From positions 1 through 8,692 of the forward strand of contig JAHDCH010000097.1 in NCBI GenBank assembly GCA_020629995.1: a DNA stretch of 8,692 nt, given 5' to 3'. The notes beneath the pieces are model-generated. The model was not told the origin of the DNA, did not search any database, and saw nothing but the letters and a program-made list of their open reading frames with translations. The stretch is from Pseudaestuariivita sp. (GTDB taxonomy: Bacteria > Pseudomonadota > Alphaproteobacteria > Rhodobacterales > Rhodobacteraceae). A program made the translations under genes and the position numbers. Shown here one piece after another: positions 1 to 5,905 of the stretch (positions within the stretch are counted from its first letter, which is position 1; each line of letters starts with the position of its first letter).

Positions 1-335
1 TTGGTCTGCGTGTCGCCCGTGACGTACTCGACTTTCTTGCCGAGGATGCCGTTGCCCTTGAGGGCTTTGGACGAGAACGTGTTCATCATGCCGCCGTCGC
101 CGCCACCGTTCAGGTGCTCGACCGCCAGCTCGTAGGCGCGCAGTTCGTCCGCACCTTCGTCCGCATAGGGGCCCGACTGGGGCACGTTGAAGCCCAGCGT
201 CACCGAGCTGCCTTGCGGCGCATTGGTGAAGCCTGCGTGGCCATCGGCGAGCAGAAGCTTCGGCGTGGCAAGGCCTGCACCGGCCACAGCGCCGGTTTTG
301 ATCAGACCACGACGCGTCAGGTTCAATTTCGTCAT
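1..335 (-). CDS. ABC transporter substrate-binding protein, LivK-like, Tat-exported (partial, N-terminal part)
   Basis: This is the N-terminal 111 residues of a periplasmic solute-binding protein of the branched-chain amino acid/amide type; the rest lies beyond the left edge. The start at 335 is preceded by a strong Shine-Dalgarno GGGAGGA. The N-terminus reads MTKLNLTRRGLIKTGAVAGA: a twin-arginine motif (TRRGLIK), then a short hydrophobic Ala/Gly stretch, so export through Tat is expected. The mature part opens with VTLGFNVPQSGPYADEGADE, typical of the first beta strand and ligand loop of Peripla_BP_5/6 proteins (LivK, UrtA, AmiC), followed by an ELRAYELAVEHLN helix and an insert with GILGKKVEYVTGD. 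Binding proteins of this family pass amino acids, amides or carboxylates to a LivHMGF-like membrane complex, presumably encoded further left. It is divergent from the ScfR-type regulator, which suggests that regulator controls it. The ligand cannot be deduced. Confidence 0.88.
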   Translation of the reverse strand, partial: MTKLNLTRRGLIKTGAVAGAGLATPKLLLADGHAGFTNAPQGSSVTLGFNVPQSGPYADEGADELRAYELAVEHLNGGGDGGMMNTFSSKALKGNGILGKKVEYVTGDTQT

Positions 336-434
336 GGAGTTCCTCCCGTTGAGTTTTTTGGCAGAGACCTTGCACGGCCCCTTGCCCGCGCACAGTTGTG
401 CAAAGCCATAATCGTCAATTTCCGCGGACGCGGG

Positions 435-451
435 CAACAAATGACTTGTTG
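435..451. repeat. Inverted repeat CAACAA-N5-TTGTTG
   Basis: CAACAA at 435-440 is the exact reverse complement of TTGTTG at 446-451, with a 5-base spacer (ATGAC). It lies in the divergent control region just left of the AT-rich tract, so it could be an operator half-site pair. A 6-bp inverted repeat can arise by chance, so confidence is low. Confidence 0.3.
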
Positions 452-462
452 GAAACGACTTT

Positions 463-509
463 TTTGTAAATTATTTCATGCGGCACTGCCGCAATTTGTA
501 AATTTATTT
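463..509. repeat. Two direct repeats TTTGTAAATT(T)ATTT, 32 bp apart, flanking a palindrome
   Basis: TTTGTAAATTATTT at 463-476 recurs as TTTGTAAATTTATTT at 495-509; the second copy has one extra T. The repeat starts are 32 bp apart, about three helical turns, so proteins bound to each would lie on the same face of the DNA. The core TTTGTAAA is one base from the TTTGCAAA element known for ScfR/RamB/PccR regulators, and such a regulator is encoded immediately to the right. Assignment as an operator is an inference. Confidence 0.5.
479..493. promoter_or_regulatory. 15-bp palindrome TGCGGCA-C-TGCCGCA, candidate operator
   Basis: TGCGGCACTGCCGCA is a perfect 7-bp inverted repeat around a single central C (486). 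It lies between the two TTTGTAAATT direct repeats: the second starts two bases after the palindrome ends, the first ends two bases before it begins. The symmetry and position fit an operator for a dimeric regulator. It has no adjacent T-run placed for either flanking gene, so a terminator role is unlikely. Confidence 0.5.
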
Positions 510-553
510 TTCCGCGGCGCAGAATCTGAAACGATTCAAGGGGGATGACACTG

Positions 554-1855
554 ATGAGCGAGGCCCGCACAGGCAGCCGCATCCGCACGCGGCGGTTGGA
601 AAAGCGGATGAAACAGGCCGAGCTGGCCCGGGCGGCGGGCATCTCGGCGTCGTATCTGAACCTGATCGAACACAACCGCCGCAGAATCGGCGGCGCGCTT
701 CTGACCCGGTTGGCGGAGGCGCTTGGCGTAGCCCCCGACCTTTTGGCGCAGGGCGCCGAAGCGGCGCTGATCGAACGGCTCGAGGCCGCCGCCAGCGCTG
801 CAGATGACGCCCAGCCCGAGCTGGCCCGGAGCGAAGAGTTTTCCGGCCAGTTTCCAGGGTGGGCGGCGTTGGTTGCCGAACAGGCCACCCGTATTGCGGC
901 GCTGGATCACGCATTGACGCGGCTGGGCGACCGCATGACGCACGATCCACATCTGGCCGCATCGATGCACGATCTGGTGTCGATCATTACGTCGATCCGA
1001 TCGTCGGCCTCGATCCTTGCTGAAACCGGTGATCTGTCGCCCGAGTGGCGCGCGCGCTTTGACCGCAACATCCACGAAGACAGTCGCCGCCTGTCCGAGG
1101 CGGGCGCGCAGCTGGTCGCCTATCTGGATGCGGCGGGCGAAGCGACGCAGGATCCGGTCTTGTCTCCGATTGATGAAATGGTCCGCGCCTTCGAGGCCGC
1201 GGGCCCCCACATCCCCGAGCTTGAACAGGACGGCAGCCCCGAAGCGGCCCTTCACAGGATCGGGCAGGATCTGGGGCCGGCGGCGGCGGCTCTGGCATTG
1301 CGGTGGCTGCGGCAAATGCAGCGGGACGCTGAGCGACTGCCGCTTACCCAGCTGGGCCCGGCCCTGGCGCAGCACGGCCCGGACCCCGGTGCGCTGTCCG
1401 AAGAGCTTGACCTGCCGGCGGACGTTCTGCTGCGCCGCCTTGCGCATCTGCCGCCCGATATGGTGCCCGAACCGTTGGGGCTGGTGATCTGCGACGCGGC
1501 TGGTGCCTTGATCTATCGCCGCGAGCTTCCCGATTTTCCGGTGCCGCATTATGATGCTGCCTGCGCCCTGTGGCCGCTGTTCGAAGCCTTGTCCCGCCCG
1601 GGCGTGCCGATCGCACGCGATGTGGCAACCGCCGGGCGGGAAGCCCGCGCCTTTCGCACCTATTCGGTCGCCTCGCCTGCGGGGCGCGCGCGGTATGGTG
1701 GTGCGGCGCGGGTCGAGGCGGTGATGCTGATACGCAGCCACCCGGACCCGGGCGCTGAGCCAGCACGCAAGGTGGGCCCGACCTGCCGCATCTGCGCGCA
1801 TCAGCCCTGTGCCGCGCGCAGGGTCGATCCGCTGGTTGCGCCGGGCACAACGTGA
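554..1855 (+). CDS. XRE/ScfR-family transcriptional regulator with an internal DHp-like segment
   Basis: The 433-aa protein starts at ATG 554, nine bases after AAGGGGG; an in-frame ATG at 545 abuts the Shine-Dalgarno and is less likely. Residues 7-62 form an XRE helix-turn-helix (MKQAELARAAGISASYLNLI, then the recognition helix region). The C-terminal part (about 285-433) resembles the ScfR/DUF2083 region of short-chain fatty acyl-CoA regulators such as RamB and PccR, ending in a Cys cluster CRICAHQPC (C411, C414, C419). Most relatives carry a Peptidase_M78/IrrE-like domain with HExxH in the middle; no HExxH is present here. Instead residues 137-192 read SMHDLVSIITSIRS and onward, which aligns ungapped with the DHp domain of the kinase encoded downstream, phosphoacceptor His matching H139. 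It lacks the conserved Pro of HELRTP and any ATPase domain. It probably senses an acyl-CoA or the response regulator and controls itself, the divergent ABC gene, or both. Confidence 0.85.
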   Translation: MSEARTGSRIRTRRLEKRMKQAELARAAGISASYLNLIEHNRRRIGGALLTRLAEALGVAPDLLAQGAEAALIERLEAAASAADDAQPELARSEEFSGQFPGWAALVAEQATRIAALDHALTRLGDRMTHDPHLAASMHDLVSIITSIRSSASILAETGDLSPEWRARFDRNIHEDSRRLSEAGAQLVAYLDAAGEATQDPVLSPIDEMVRAFEAAGPHIPELEQDGSPEAALHRIGQDLGPAAAALALRWLRQMQRDAERLPLTQLGPALAQHGPDPGALSEELDLPADVLLRRLAHLPPDMVPEPLGLVICDAAGALIYRRELPDFPVPHYDAACALWPLFEALSRPGVPIARDVATAGREARAFRTYSVASPAGRARYGGAARVEAVMLIRSHPDPGAEPARKVGPTCRICAHQPCAARRVDPLVAPGTT

Positions 1856-1876
1856 CCGCCGCGGCGCATTGGCCTT

Positions 1877-1905
1877 TTGACAGACCGGCGGTTTCGCGCT
1901 TTGAT
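1877..1905 (+). promoter_or_regulatory. Candidate sigma70 promoter for the response regulator/kinase operon
   Basis: A perfect -35 box TTGACA at 1877-1882 is followed after 17 bp by TTTGAT at 1900-1905, giving a predicted start near 1912. It lies in the 105-bp gap between the ScfR-type regulator and the response regulator, so the operon can be transcribed independently of the regulator gene. The -10 box is imperfect. Confidence 0.55.
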
Positions 1906-1960
1906 GCGCGGGCCTCGGCTGTAGCTCGGGGCGGCGTCATCTTTGGGAGGGGAAGATGTC

Positions 1961-2329
1961 ATGGGCCGTCATGTGCTGGTCATCGAGGACGAACAGAACA
2001 TCACCGCTGCGATCACGTTCATCCTGTCCCGCGATGGTTGGGATGTAAGCACGCACGCCAACGGTGTCGACGCGCTTGAAGCGGTTCAGGCGCGGGTGCC
2101 CGATGTGCTGATCCTGGATGCGATGCTGCCGGGGCGGTCGGGCTATGACATCCTGCGCGACCTGCGCGCCGCGCCCGACCTGCAGGAGCTGCCCGTTCTG
2201 ATGCTGACCGCGCGCGGGCAGGCCAAGGACCGGGCCCGCGCTCTTGAGGCGGGCGCAACGCAGTTCATGACCAAGCCGTTTTCGAACACCGAAGTCGTGG
2301 ACGCGGTGCGCACCCTGGGCGGGTTGTGA
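1961..2329 (+). CDS. Single-domain CheY-like response regulator
   Basis: The 122-aa protein is a receiver domain only, with no DNA-binding or enzymatic output domain. The start at ATG 1961 is chosen because GGGAGGGGA at 1946-1954 lies at the right distance; an upstream TTG at 1943 would add six residues and has no such signal. Key receiver residues are present: the acidic pair E9/D10, phosphoacceptor D53 in VLILDAMLPG, T83 in MLTARG and K105 in TKPFS. Its stop codon overlaps the start of the next gene (GTGA), and that gene overlaps the kinase, so it is almost certainly phosphorylated by the SSS histidine kinase of the same operon. With no output domain it must act through a partner protein. 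The adjacent DHp-bearing ScfR regulator is the obvious candidate (inference). Confidence 0.93.
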   Translation: MGRHVLVIEDEQNITAAITFILSRDGWDVSTHANGVDALEAVQARVPDVLILDAMLPGRSGYDILRDLRAAPDLQELPVLMLTARGQAKDRARALEAGATQFMTKPFSNTEVVDAVRTLGGL

Positions 2330-2631
2330 GCGGGCGCCCCGCCGAGCCGCTCTACCTTCAGCGGCGCAGCTACCGGATGCGCCGGGTGATTGATGCCTGC
2401 CGCCTGCTGCCGTTTCTGGGTGGTCTGCTCTGGTTGATCCCGCTGCTGTGGCCGCAAGGCGGCGAGGCCGCGTTCCCCACATCACGCGCGGTACTTTACA
2501 TGTTTGGCGTCTGGGCGGTGCTGATTGCGCTGGGCGCGCTGATTTCGTCCTGGCTGCCGCGCGGCGAAGAGGCGGAGGACAGCGCCGCATCCCCGGCCGC
2601 GCCCGTCCGCCGGGCCGAGGACGCGCCATGA
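2326..2631 (+). CDS. Small two-TM membrane protein, possible subunit of the transporter kinase
   Basis: A 101-aa protein starting at GTG 2326, overlapping the response regulator stop (GTGA), and ending at 2631, overlapping the kinase start (ATGA). The overlaps indicate translational coupling on both sides and support the GTG start. A basic N-terminus (RRSYRMRR, residues 13-20) precedes a first membrane helix (about 27-42), a short periplasmic loop (WPQGGEAAFPTS), a second helix (about 55-76) and an acidic, Ala/Pro-rich cytoplasmic tail of about 25 residues. By the positive-inside rule both ends face the cytoplasm. I do not recognise a named family. Size, topology and the position directly before an SSS protein recall the DUF4212 small subunits that accompany ActP-like acetate symporters, so it may be an accessory subunit of the SSS domain of the kinase. 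That is an inference from organisation, not from convincing sequence identity. Confidence 0.8.
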   Translation: MSGRPAEPLYLQRRSYRMRRVIDACRLLPFLGGLLWLIPLLWPQGGEAAFPTSRAVLYMFGVWAVLIALGALISSWLPRGEEAEDSAASPAAPVRRAEDAP

Positions 2632-5318
2632 GCGCGCTGAACCTGCTGATCGCGGTCAGCGCCGGCTATGTGCTGGTGTTGTTCATAGTCGCGTGGGGTG
2701 CCGAACGTGCCGCGGCGCGAGGGCGTGGCGGCTGGGTGCGCGCGCCGATTGTCTACACTTTGTCGCTGTCCGTCTATTGCACCGCATGGACGTTTTATGG
2801 CGCGGTTGGCTATGCCGCGCGCTCGGGGCTGGAATTTGTCACGATCTACCTGGGTCCGACGCTGGTGATGCTGGGCTGGTGGATCGTGTTGCGCAAGCTG
2901 GTGCGCATCGGGCGGCGCAACAACATCACCTCGATTGCCGATCTGGTGTCGTCGCGCTTTGGCAAATCCAACACGCTGGCCGTGGGGGTCACGCTGATCG
3001 CGGTGATCGGCACGACGCCCTATATCGCCCTGCAATTGCAATCCATCGCCTTGTCGTTCGGTGCCTTCAGCGGTGGATTTACCGGCGCGCCCGCCGAAGA
3101 GGTGGATGTCAGCCAGGTGGCGGCGTGGTCGGCGCTGGGCCTTGCGCTGTTCACCATTGTTTTCGGTACCCGCCGCCTGAACGTGAACGAACGCCACCAC
3201 GGGGTTGTCATGGCCATCGCCGTCGAAGCGGTGGTCAAGCTGGTTGCCTTGCTGGCGGTCGGGGTTTTTGTGGTCTGGGGCCTTTCGGGCGGTGTGACCG
3301 GCACACTGGCCCGCATCGATGCCTCGGCCATCGGCCAATGGCAGATGCAAAGCCCCCGCTGGGTTGGCATCACCTTTTTGTCTGCCGCCGCATTCCTTTG
3401 CCTGCCGCGCATGTTTCATGTGCTGGTTGTCGAAAACGAAGACGAGAGCTTTTTGCGCACAGCCAGCTGGGCCTTTCCGGCCTACCTGATGTTGATGAGC
3501 CTGTTTGTCGTGCCGATCGCCGTTGTCGGGCTGGATCTGATGCCGGCTGGCGCAAACCCCGACTTGTTCGTTTTGACCCTGCCGCTCAGCCAGGGGCGCG
3601 AAGGATTGGCCGTGCTCGCCTTCATCGGGGGCTTCAGCTCGGCAACATCCATGGTGATCGTGGCCGCAATTGCGGTGTCGACAATGGTGTCGAACCATGT
3701 GGTGATGCCGATCTTTCTGCGCACCAGCGGCACCGGCGCGCTGGTGTCCGGCGACGTGCGCGCGGCAGTGCTGATCACGCGCCGCTTTTCCATCGCGGGG
3801 GTCGTGGGGCTGGGCTATGTGTATTATGCCTTGTCGACGGGCGGCGCTGCGCTGGCGCAGATCGGTCTGATCAGTTTTTCGGGCGCGGTGCAGGTGCTGC
3901 CGGCGATGCTGGGCGGGCTGTTCTGGCGGGGCGCGAACCGGCGCGGCGCCATCGCCGGGCTGAGCTGCGGCTTTGCCGTATGGACCTATGCGCTGTTCCT
4001 GCCCAGCTTTGGCGCGGGCGTCGTCTTCAGCGAAGCGCTGATCGAAACGGGCCCCTGGGGCGTCACCTTGCTGCGGCCTCAGGCGCTGTTCGGGATTGCG
4101 GGGCTGGACCCGTTGCTGCACGGGCTGTTTTGGAGTCTTGCGCTGAACGTGGGCGCCTTTGTGGTGGTATCTCTGGCGACCTTTCCTCAGCCCCTGGAGA
4201 GGCTGCAGGGCGCACAATTTGTGAACGTGTTTCAGCAGACGGGCGGGCGGGTCGATCTGGCGGGCCGGTCGGCACAAAGCGAAGACCTGATGGTCATGGC
4301 GCAGCGCATCCTGGGCACCGACGAGGCTCTGGCCCTGTTCCGGGGCGCCGCGCAGGCGCAGGGGCTGGCCGGTTTTTTGCCCGAGCCGGACGCGCAATTC
4401 CTCGAACGGCTGGAACGTGCGCTGGCCGGGTCGGTCGGCGGGGCGACCGCGCATGCGATGGTCAGCCAGATCACCGGCGGCGCATCAGTCTCGGTCGAAG
4501 ACCTGATGGCGGTGGCCGATGAGACCGCGCAGATCATGGAATATTCCAGCCGCCTCGAAGCGCAATCCGAAGAATTGACCAGAACCGCACGCCAGCTGCG
4601 CAGCGCCAACCAGAAGCTGACGCGGCTGTCGGTGCAAAAGGATGCCTTCCTCAGCCAGATCAGCCACGAGCTGCGCACGCCCATGACGTCGATCCGGTCG
4701 TTTTCGGACATCATGCGGGCCGCGCCCGAGATGAGCACGGCCGAACGCGCCGAATTTGCAGGCATCATTCATGCCGAGGCCGAGCGCCTGTCGCGCCTTC
4801 TGGACGACCTGCTTGACCTCAGCGTGCTGGAAAACGGCCAGGTGAATCTCAACCTGCGCGAAGGACGGTTGGCGGATGTGTTGGCACAGGCCAGCGCGGC
4901 GGCGGCGCTTGGCGAGGATGGCAAACGGCTGGAGGTGGTGGTTGCGGCGGGTGATGTGACGCTGAACACCGATCTGGATCGGCTGGGGCAGGTGTTCATC
5001 AACCTGATTTCGAACGCCCGCAAATATTGCCGCGTCGCCGCGCCGCGGCTTGATATCCGGGCCTGGACCGAAGCGGACGGGCGCGTGATGATCGACTTTG
5101 TCGACAATGGCGAAGGTATCGCACGGGACCTGCAGGATGTGATGTTCGAAAAGTTCAGCCGCGACAGCGATCAAAAGGCCGGGGGTGCGGGGCTGGGTCT
5201 GGCCATTTGCAGGCAGATCATGGCCCGTCTGGGCGGCACGATCGAATATCTGCCCGGGCGCGCCGGGGCGGCGTTCAGGATCATCCTGCCGCAGACCGCA
5301 AGCGTGGCGGCGGCCTGA
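2628..5318 (+). CDS. SSS-transporter/STAC/histidine kinase hybrid sensor (CbrA-like)
   Basis: The 896-aa protein starts at ATG 2628 inside the ATGA overlap; the reading frame is open further upstream but without a start signal. Residues 1-520 form a sodium:solute symporter (SSS) domain with about a dozen membrane helices, including the conserved TM8-type stretch GGFSSATSMVIVAAIAVST (334-352). Residues about 548-640 look like a STAC domain (EDLMVMAQRILG, then the MVSQITG and VEDLMAVADETAQI elements), as in CbrA. A coiled coil (about 638-675) leads to HisKA with phosphoacceptor H680 in SHELRTPMTSIRS. The HATPase_c part has the N box (FINLISNARKY, N792/N796), G1 (DNGEGI, 826-831), F box (FEKFSR) and G2 (GAGLGLAI, 853-860). 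No PAS and no C-terminal receiver were seen, so phosphotransfer should go to the response regulator encoded upstream. In related proteins transport and signalling are coupled; the solute here is unknown. The order resembles the CbrA/CrbS-type systems that control use of acetate or amino acids. Confidence 0.95.
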   Translation: MSALNLLIAVSAGYVLVLFIVAWGAERAAARGRGGWVRAPIVYTLSLSVYCTAWTFYGAVGYAARSGLEFVTIYLGPTLVMLGWWIVLRKLVRIGRRNNITSIADLVSSRFGKSNTLAVGVTLIAVIGTTPYIALQLQSIALSFGAFSGGFTGAPAEEVDVSQVAAWSALGLALFTIVFGTRRLNVNERHHGVVMAIAVEAVVKLVALLAVGVFVVWGLSGGVTGTLARIDASAIGQWQMQSPRWVGITFLSAAAFLCLPRMFHVLVVENEDESFLRTASWAFPAYLMLMSLFVVPIAVVGLDLMPAGANPDLFVLTLPLSQGREGLAVLAFIGGFSSATSMVIVAAIAVSTMVSNHVVMPIFLRTSGTGALVSGDVRAAVLITRRFSIAGVVGLGYVYYALSTGGAALAQIGLISFSGAVQVLPAMLGGLFWRGANRRGAIAGLSCGFAVWTYALFLPSFGAGVVFSEALIETGPWGVTLLRPQALFGIAGLDPLLHGLFWSLALNVGAFVVVSLATFPQPLERLQGAQFVNVFQQTGGRVDLAGRSAQSEDLMVMAQRILGTDEALALFRGAAQAQGLAGFLPEPDAQFLERLERALAGSVGGATAHAMVSQITGGASVSVEDLMAVADETAQIMEYSSRLEAQSEELTRTARQLRSANQKLTRLSVQKDAFLSQISHELRTPMTSIRSFSDIMRAAPEMSTAERAEFAGIIHAEAERLSRLLDDLLDLSVLENGQVNLNLREGRLADVLAQASAAAALGEDGKRLEVVVAAGDVTLNTDLDRLGQVFINLISNARKYCRVAAPRLDIRAWTEADGRVMIDFVDNGEGIARDLQDVMFEKFSRDSDQKAGGAGLGLAICRQIMARLGGTIEYLPGRAGAAFRIILPQTASVAAA

Positions 5319-5747
5319 TCAGCCCTGTTGCGCCATGGCTTCGAGCGTCGGACGCAGGCCATCCAGCGCGTACCCGGCGCCCGCGGCGGTTGACAGGATC
5401 TCGTCCACCGGGCGGATGCCGGCTTGCGACAGGGCCCAGATCACTGTGCAACGCGTGCCCGAAGCGCAATAGGCCAGCACCTTGCCGCCCGCATTTGCGA
5501 CCAGCTCGAACTGGTGGCTGGTGTTCTCGGGGGTCATCGTCTGATGGGTCAGCGGCAGCTCGTGAAAGGCCAGGCCCGCCGCCTCGACCGCGCTGCGCAG
5601 CGCCGCGGCCTGCAGGGCAGGGGGCACCTCACCGTCTGGGCGGTTGCAGATCACGGTCGAAAAGCCGGCTGCGGCAATGGCGGGGACGTCACCGGGCATG
5701 ATCTGCTCGGTCACGGAGTAGGCGGGGGTGATCTCGCGAATGTCCAT
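5319..5747 (-). CDS. TIGR01244/DUF442 family phosphatase-like or sulfur-transfer-like protein
   Basis: A 142-aa protein of the DUF442 family (TIGR01244; the N-terminal module of 'beta-lactamase hydrolase-like' proteins), which has the cysteine phosphatase/rhodanese-like fold. Features visible are ITPAYSVTEQI at the N-terminus, CNRPDGE (34-40), and the active-site loop YCASGTRCT with C94, G97 and R99. C94 and R99 are separated by four residues (CX4R) rather than the five of classical tyrosine phosphatases; this is usual in the family (CxxGTR). Members are variously called sulfur transferases or phosphatases, and some are linked to sulfide stress; the real substrate is unclear. The start at ATG 5747 gives the expected N-terminus, but the Shine-Dalgarno is weak. 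Its stop is immediately adjacent to that of the SSS kinase (TGA|TCA, convergent), with no intervening base, so the transcripts may run into each other. It is divergent from the FadB/FadJ-like gene. Confidence 0.88.
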   Translation of the reverse strand: MDIREITPAYSVTEQIMPGDVPAIAAAGFSTVICNRPDGEVPPALQAAALRSAVEAAGLAFHELPLTHQTMTPENTSHQFELVANAGGKVLAYCASGTRCTVIWALSQAGIRPVDEILSTAAGAGYALDGLRPTLEAMAQQG

Positions 5748-5805
5748 GGATCTGGATTAGGCCGCGCCGGTGCGACTGTCCAGATGGCGGCGCAGGCACA
5801 GGGGG

Positions 5806-5834
5806 TTGCCAGACGGACAACAACCGATTCTAAT
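5806..5834 (+). promoter_or_regulatory. Candidate sigma70 promoter for the FadB/FadJ-like gene
   Basis: TTGCCA at 5806-5811 and TCTAAT at 5829-5834 are separated by exactly 17 bp in the 158-bp divergent gap. Transcription would start near 5841, leaving a leader of about 65 bases before the ATG at 5906. The rest of the gap shows no other clear site. Confidence 0.45.
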
Positions 5835-5905
5835 GCGCGAAACCTAGGCAATAAGATCCGGGCAGGATGCGGCGTGCCGCGCAGGACCCGGGCAGGTGTG
5901 GGCAA

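Larger units (their letters stand above)
336..553. promoter_or_regulatory. Divergent intergenic control region between the binding protein and the ScfR-type regulator
   Basis: This 218-bp gap contains no convincing gene and is AT-rich in its right half (about 455-512), unlike the flanking coding DNA. It must hold promoters for both divergent genes. It contains the inverted repeat at 435-451, the paired direct repeats at 463-509 and the palindrome at 479-493, listed separately. A possible rightward promoter is TTGGAA at 449-454 with TATTTC at 472-477 (17-bp spacer), which is weak. The ribosome-binding site AAGGGGG lies at 538-544, nine bases before the ATG at 554. ScfR-family regulators (RamB, PccR) are known to bind TTTGCAAA-like elements. 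The two TTTGTAAA copies here differ by one base, so autoregulation is a reasonable inference. Confidence 0.6.

Noticed and set aside
479..493. Palindrome as a transcription terminator for the binding protein or regulator gene
   Set aside because: Both flanking genes are divergent and read away from it, and there is no properly placed T-tract.
545..553. Upstream ATG at 545 as start of the ScfR-type regulator
   Set aside because: The Shine-Dalgarno AAGGGGG directly abuts this ATG, leaving no spacer, whereas ATG 554 has a 9-base spacing.
536..1801. 421-aa open frame on the minus strand, antisense to the ScfR-type regulator
   Set aside because: Its composition is typical of a high-GC shadow frame (Arg/Gln/Ala-rich, no domain), and the opposite-strand gene has a clear XRE domain and family match.
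554..1855. IrrE/M78 metallopeptidase domain in the ScfR-type regulator
   Set aside because: I looked for HExxH in the middle of the protein and found none. The corresponding region reads as a DHp-like helical segment instead.
1943..1960. TTG at 1943 as start of the response regulator
   Set aside because: It lies within the ribosome-binding purine tract. ATG 1961 gives the standard receiver N-terminus with proper spacing.
2496..4454. 652-aa minus-strand open frame within the SSS kinase
   Set aside because: The translation is His/Gln/Arg-rich with no recognisable fold. The plus strand encodes an unambiguous SSS membrane domain there.
2693..4522. 609-aa plus-strand open frame in another phase within the kinase
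   Set aside because: Rich in Arg/Gly/Cys with no motifs; a shadow of the kinase frame.
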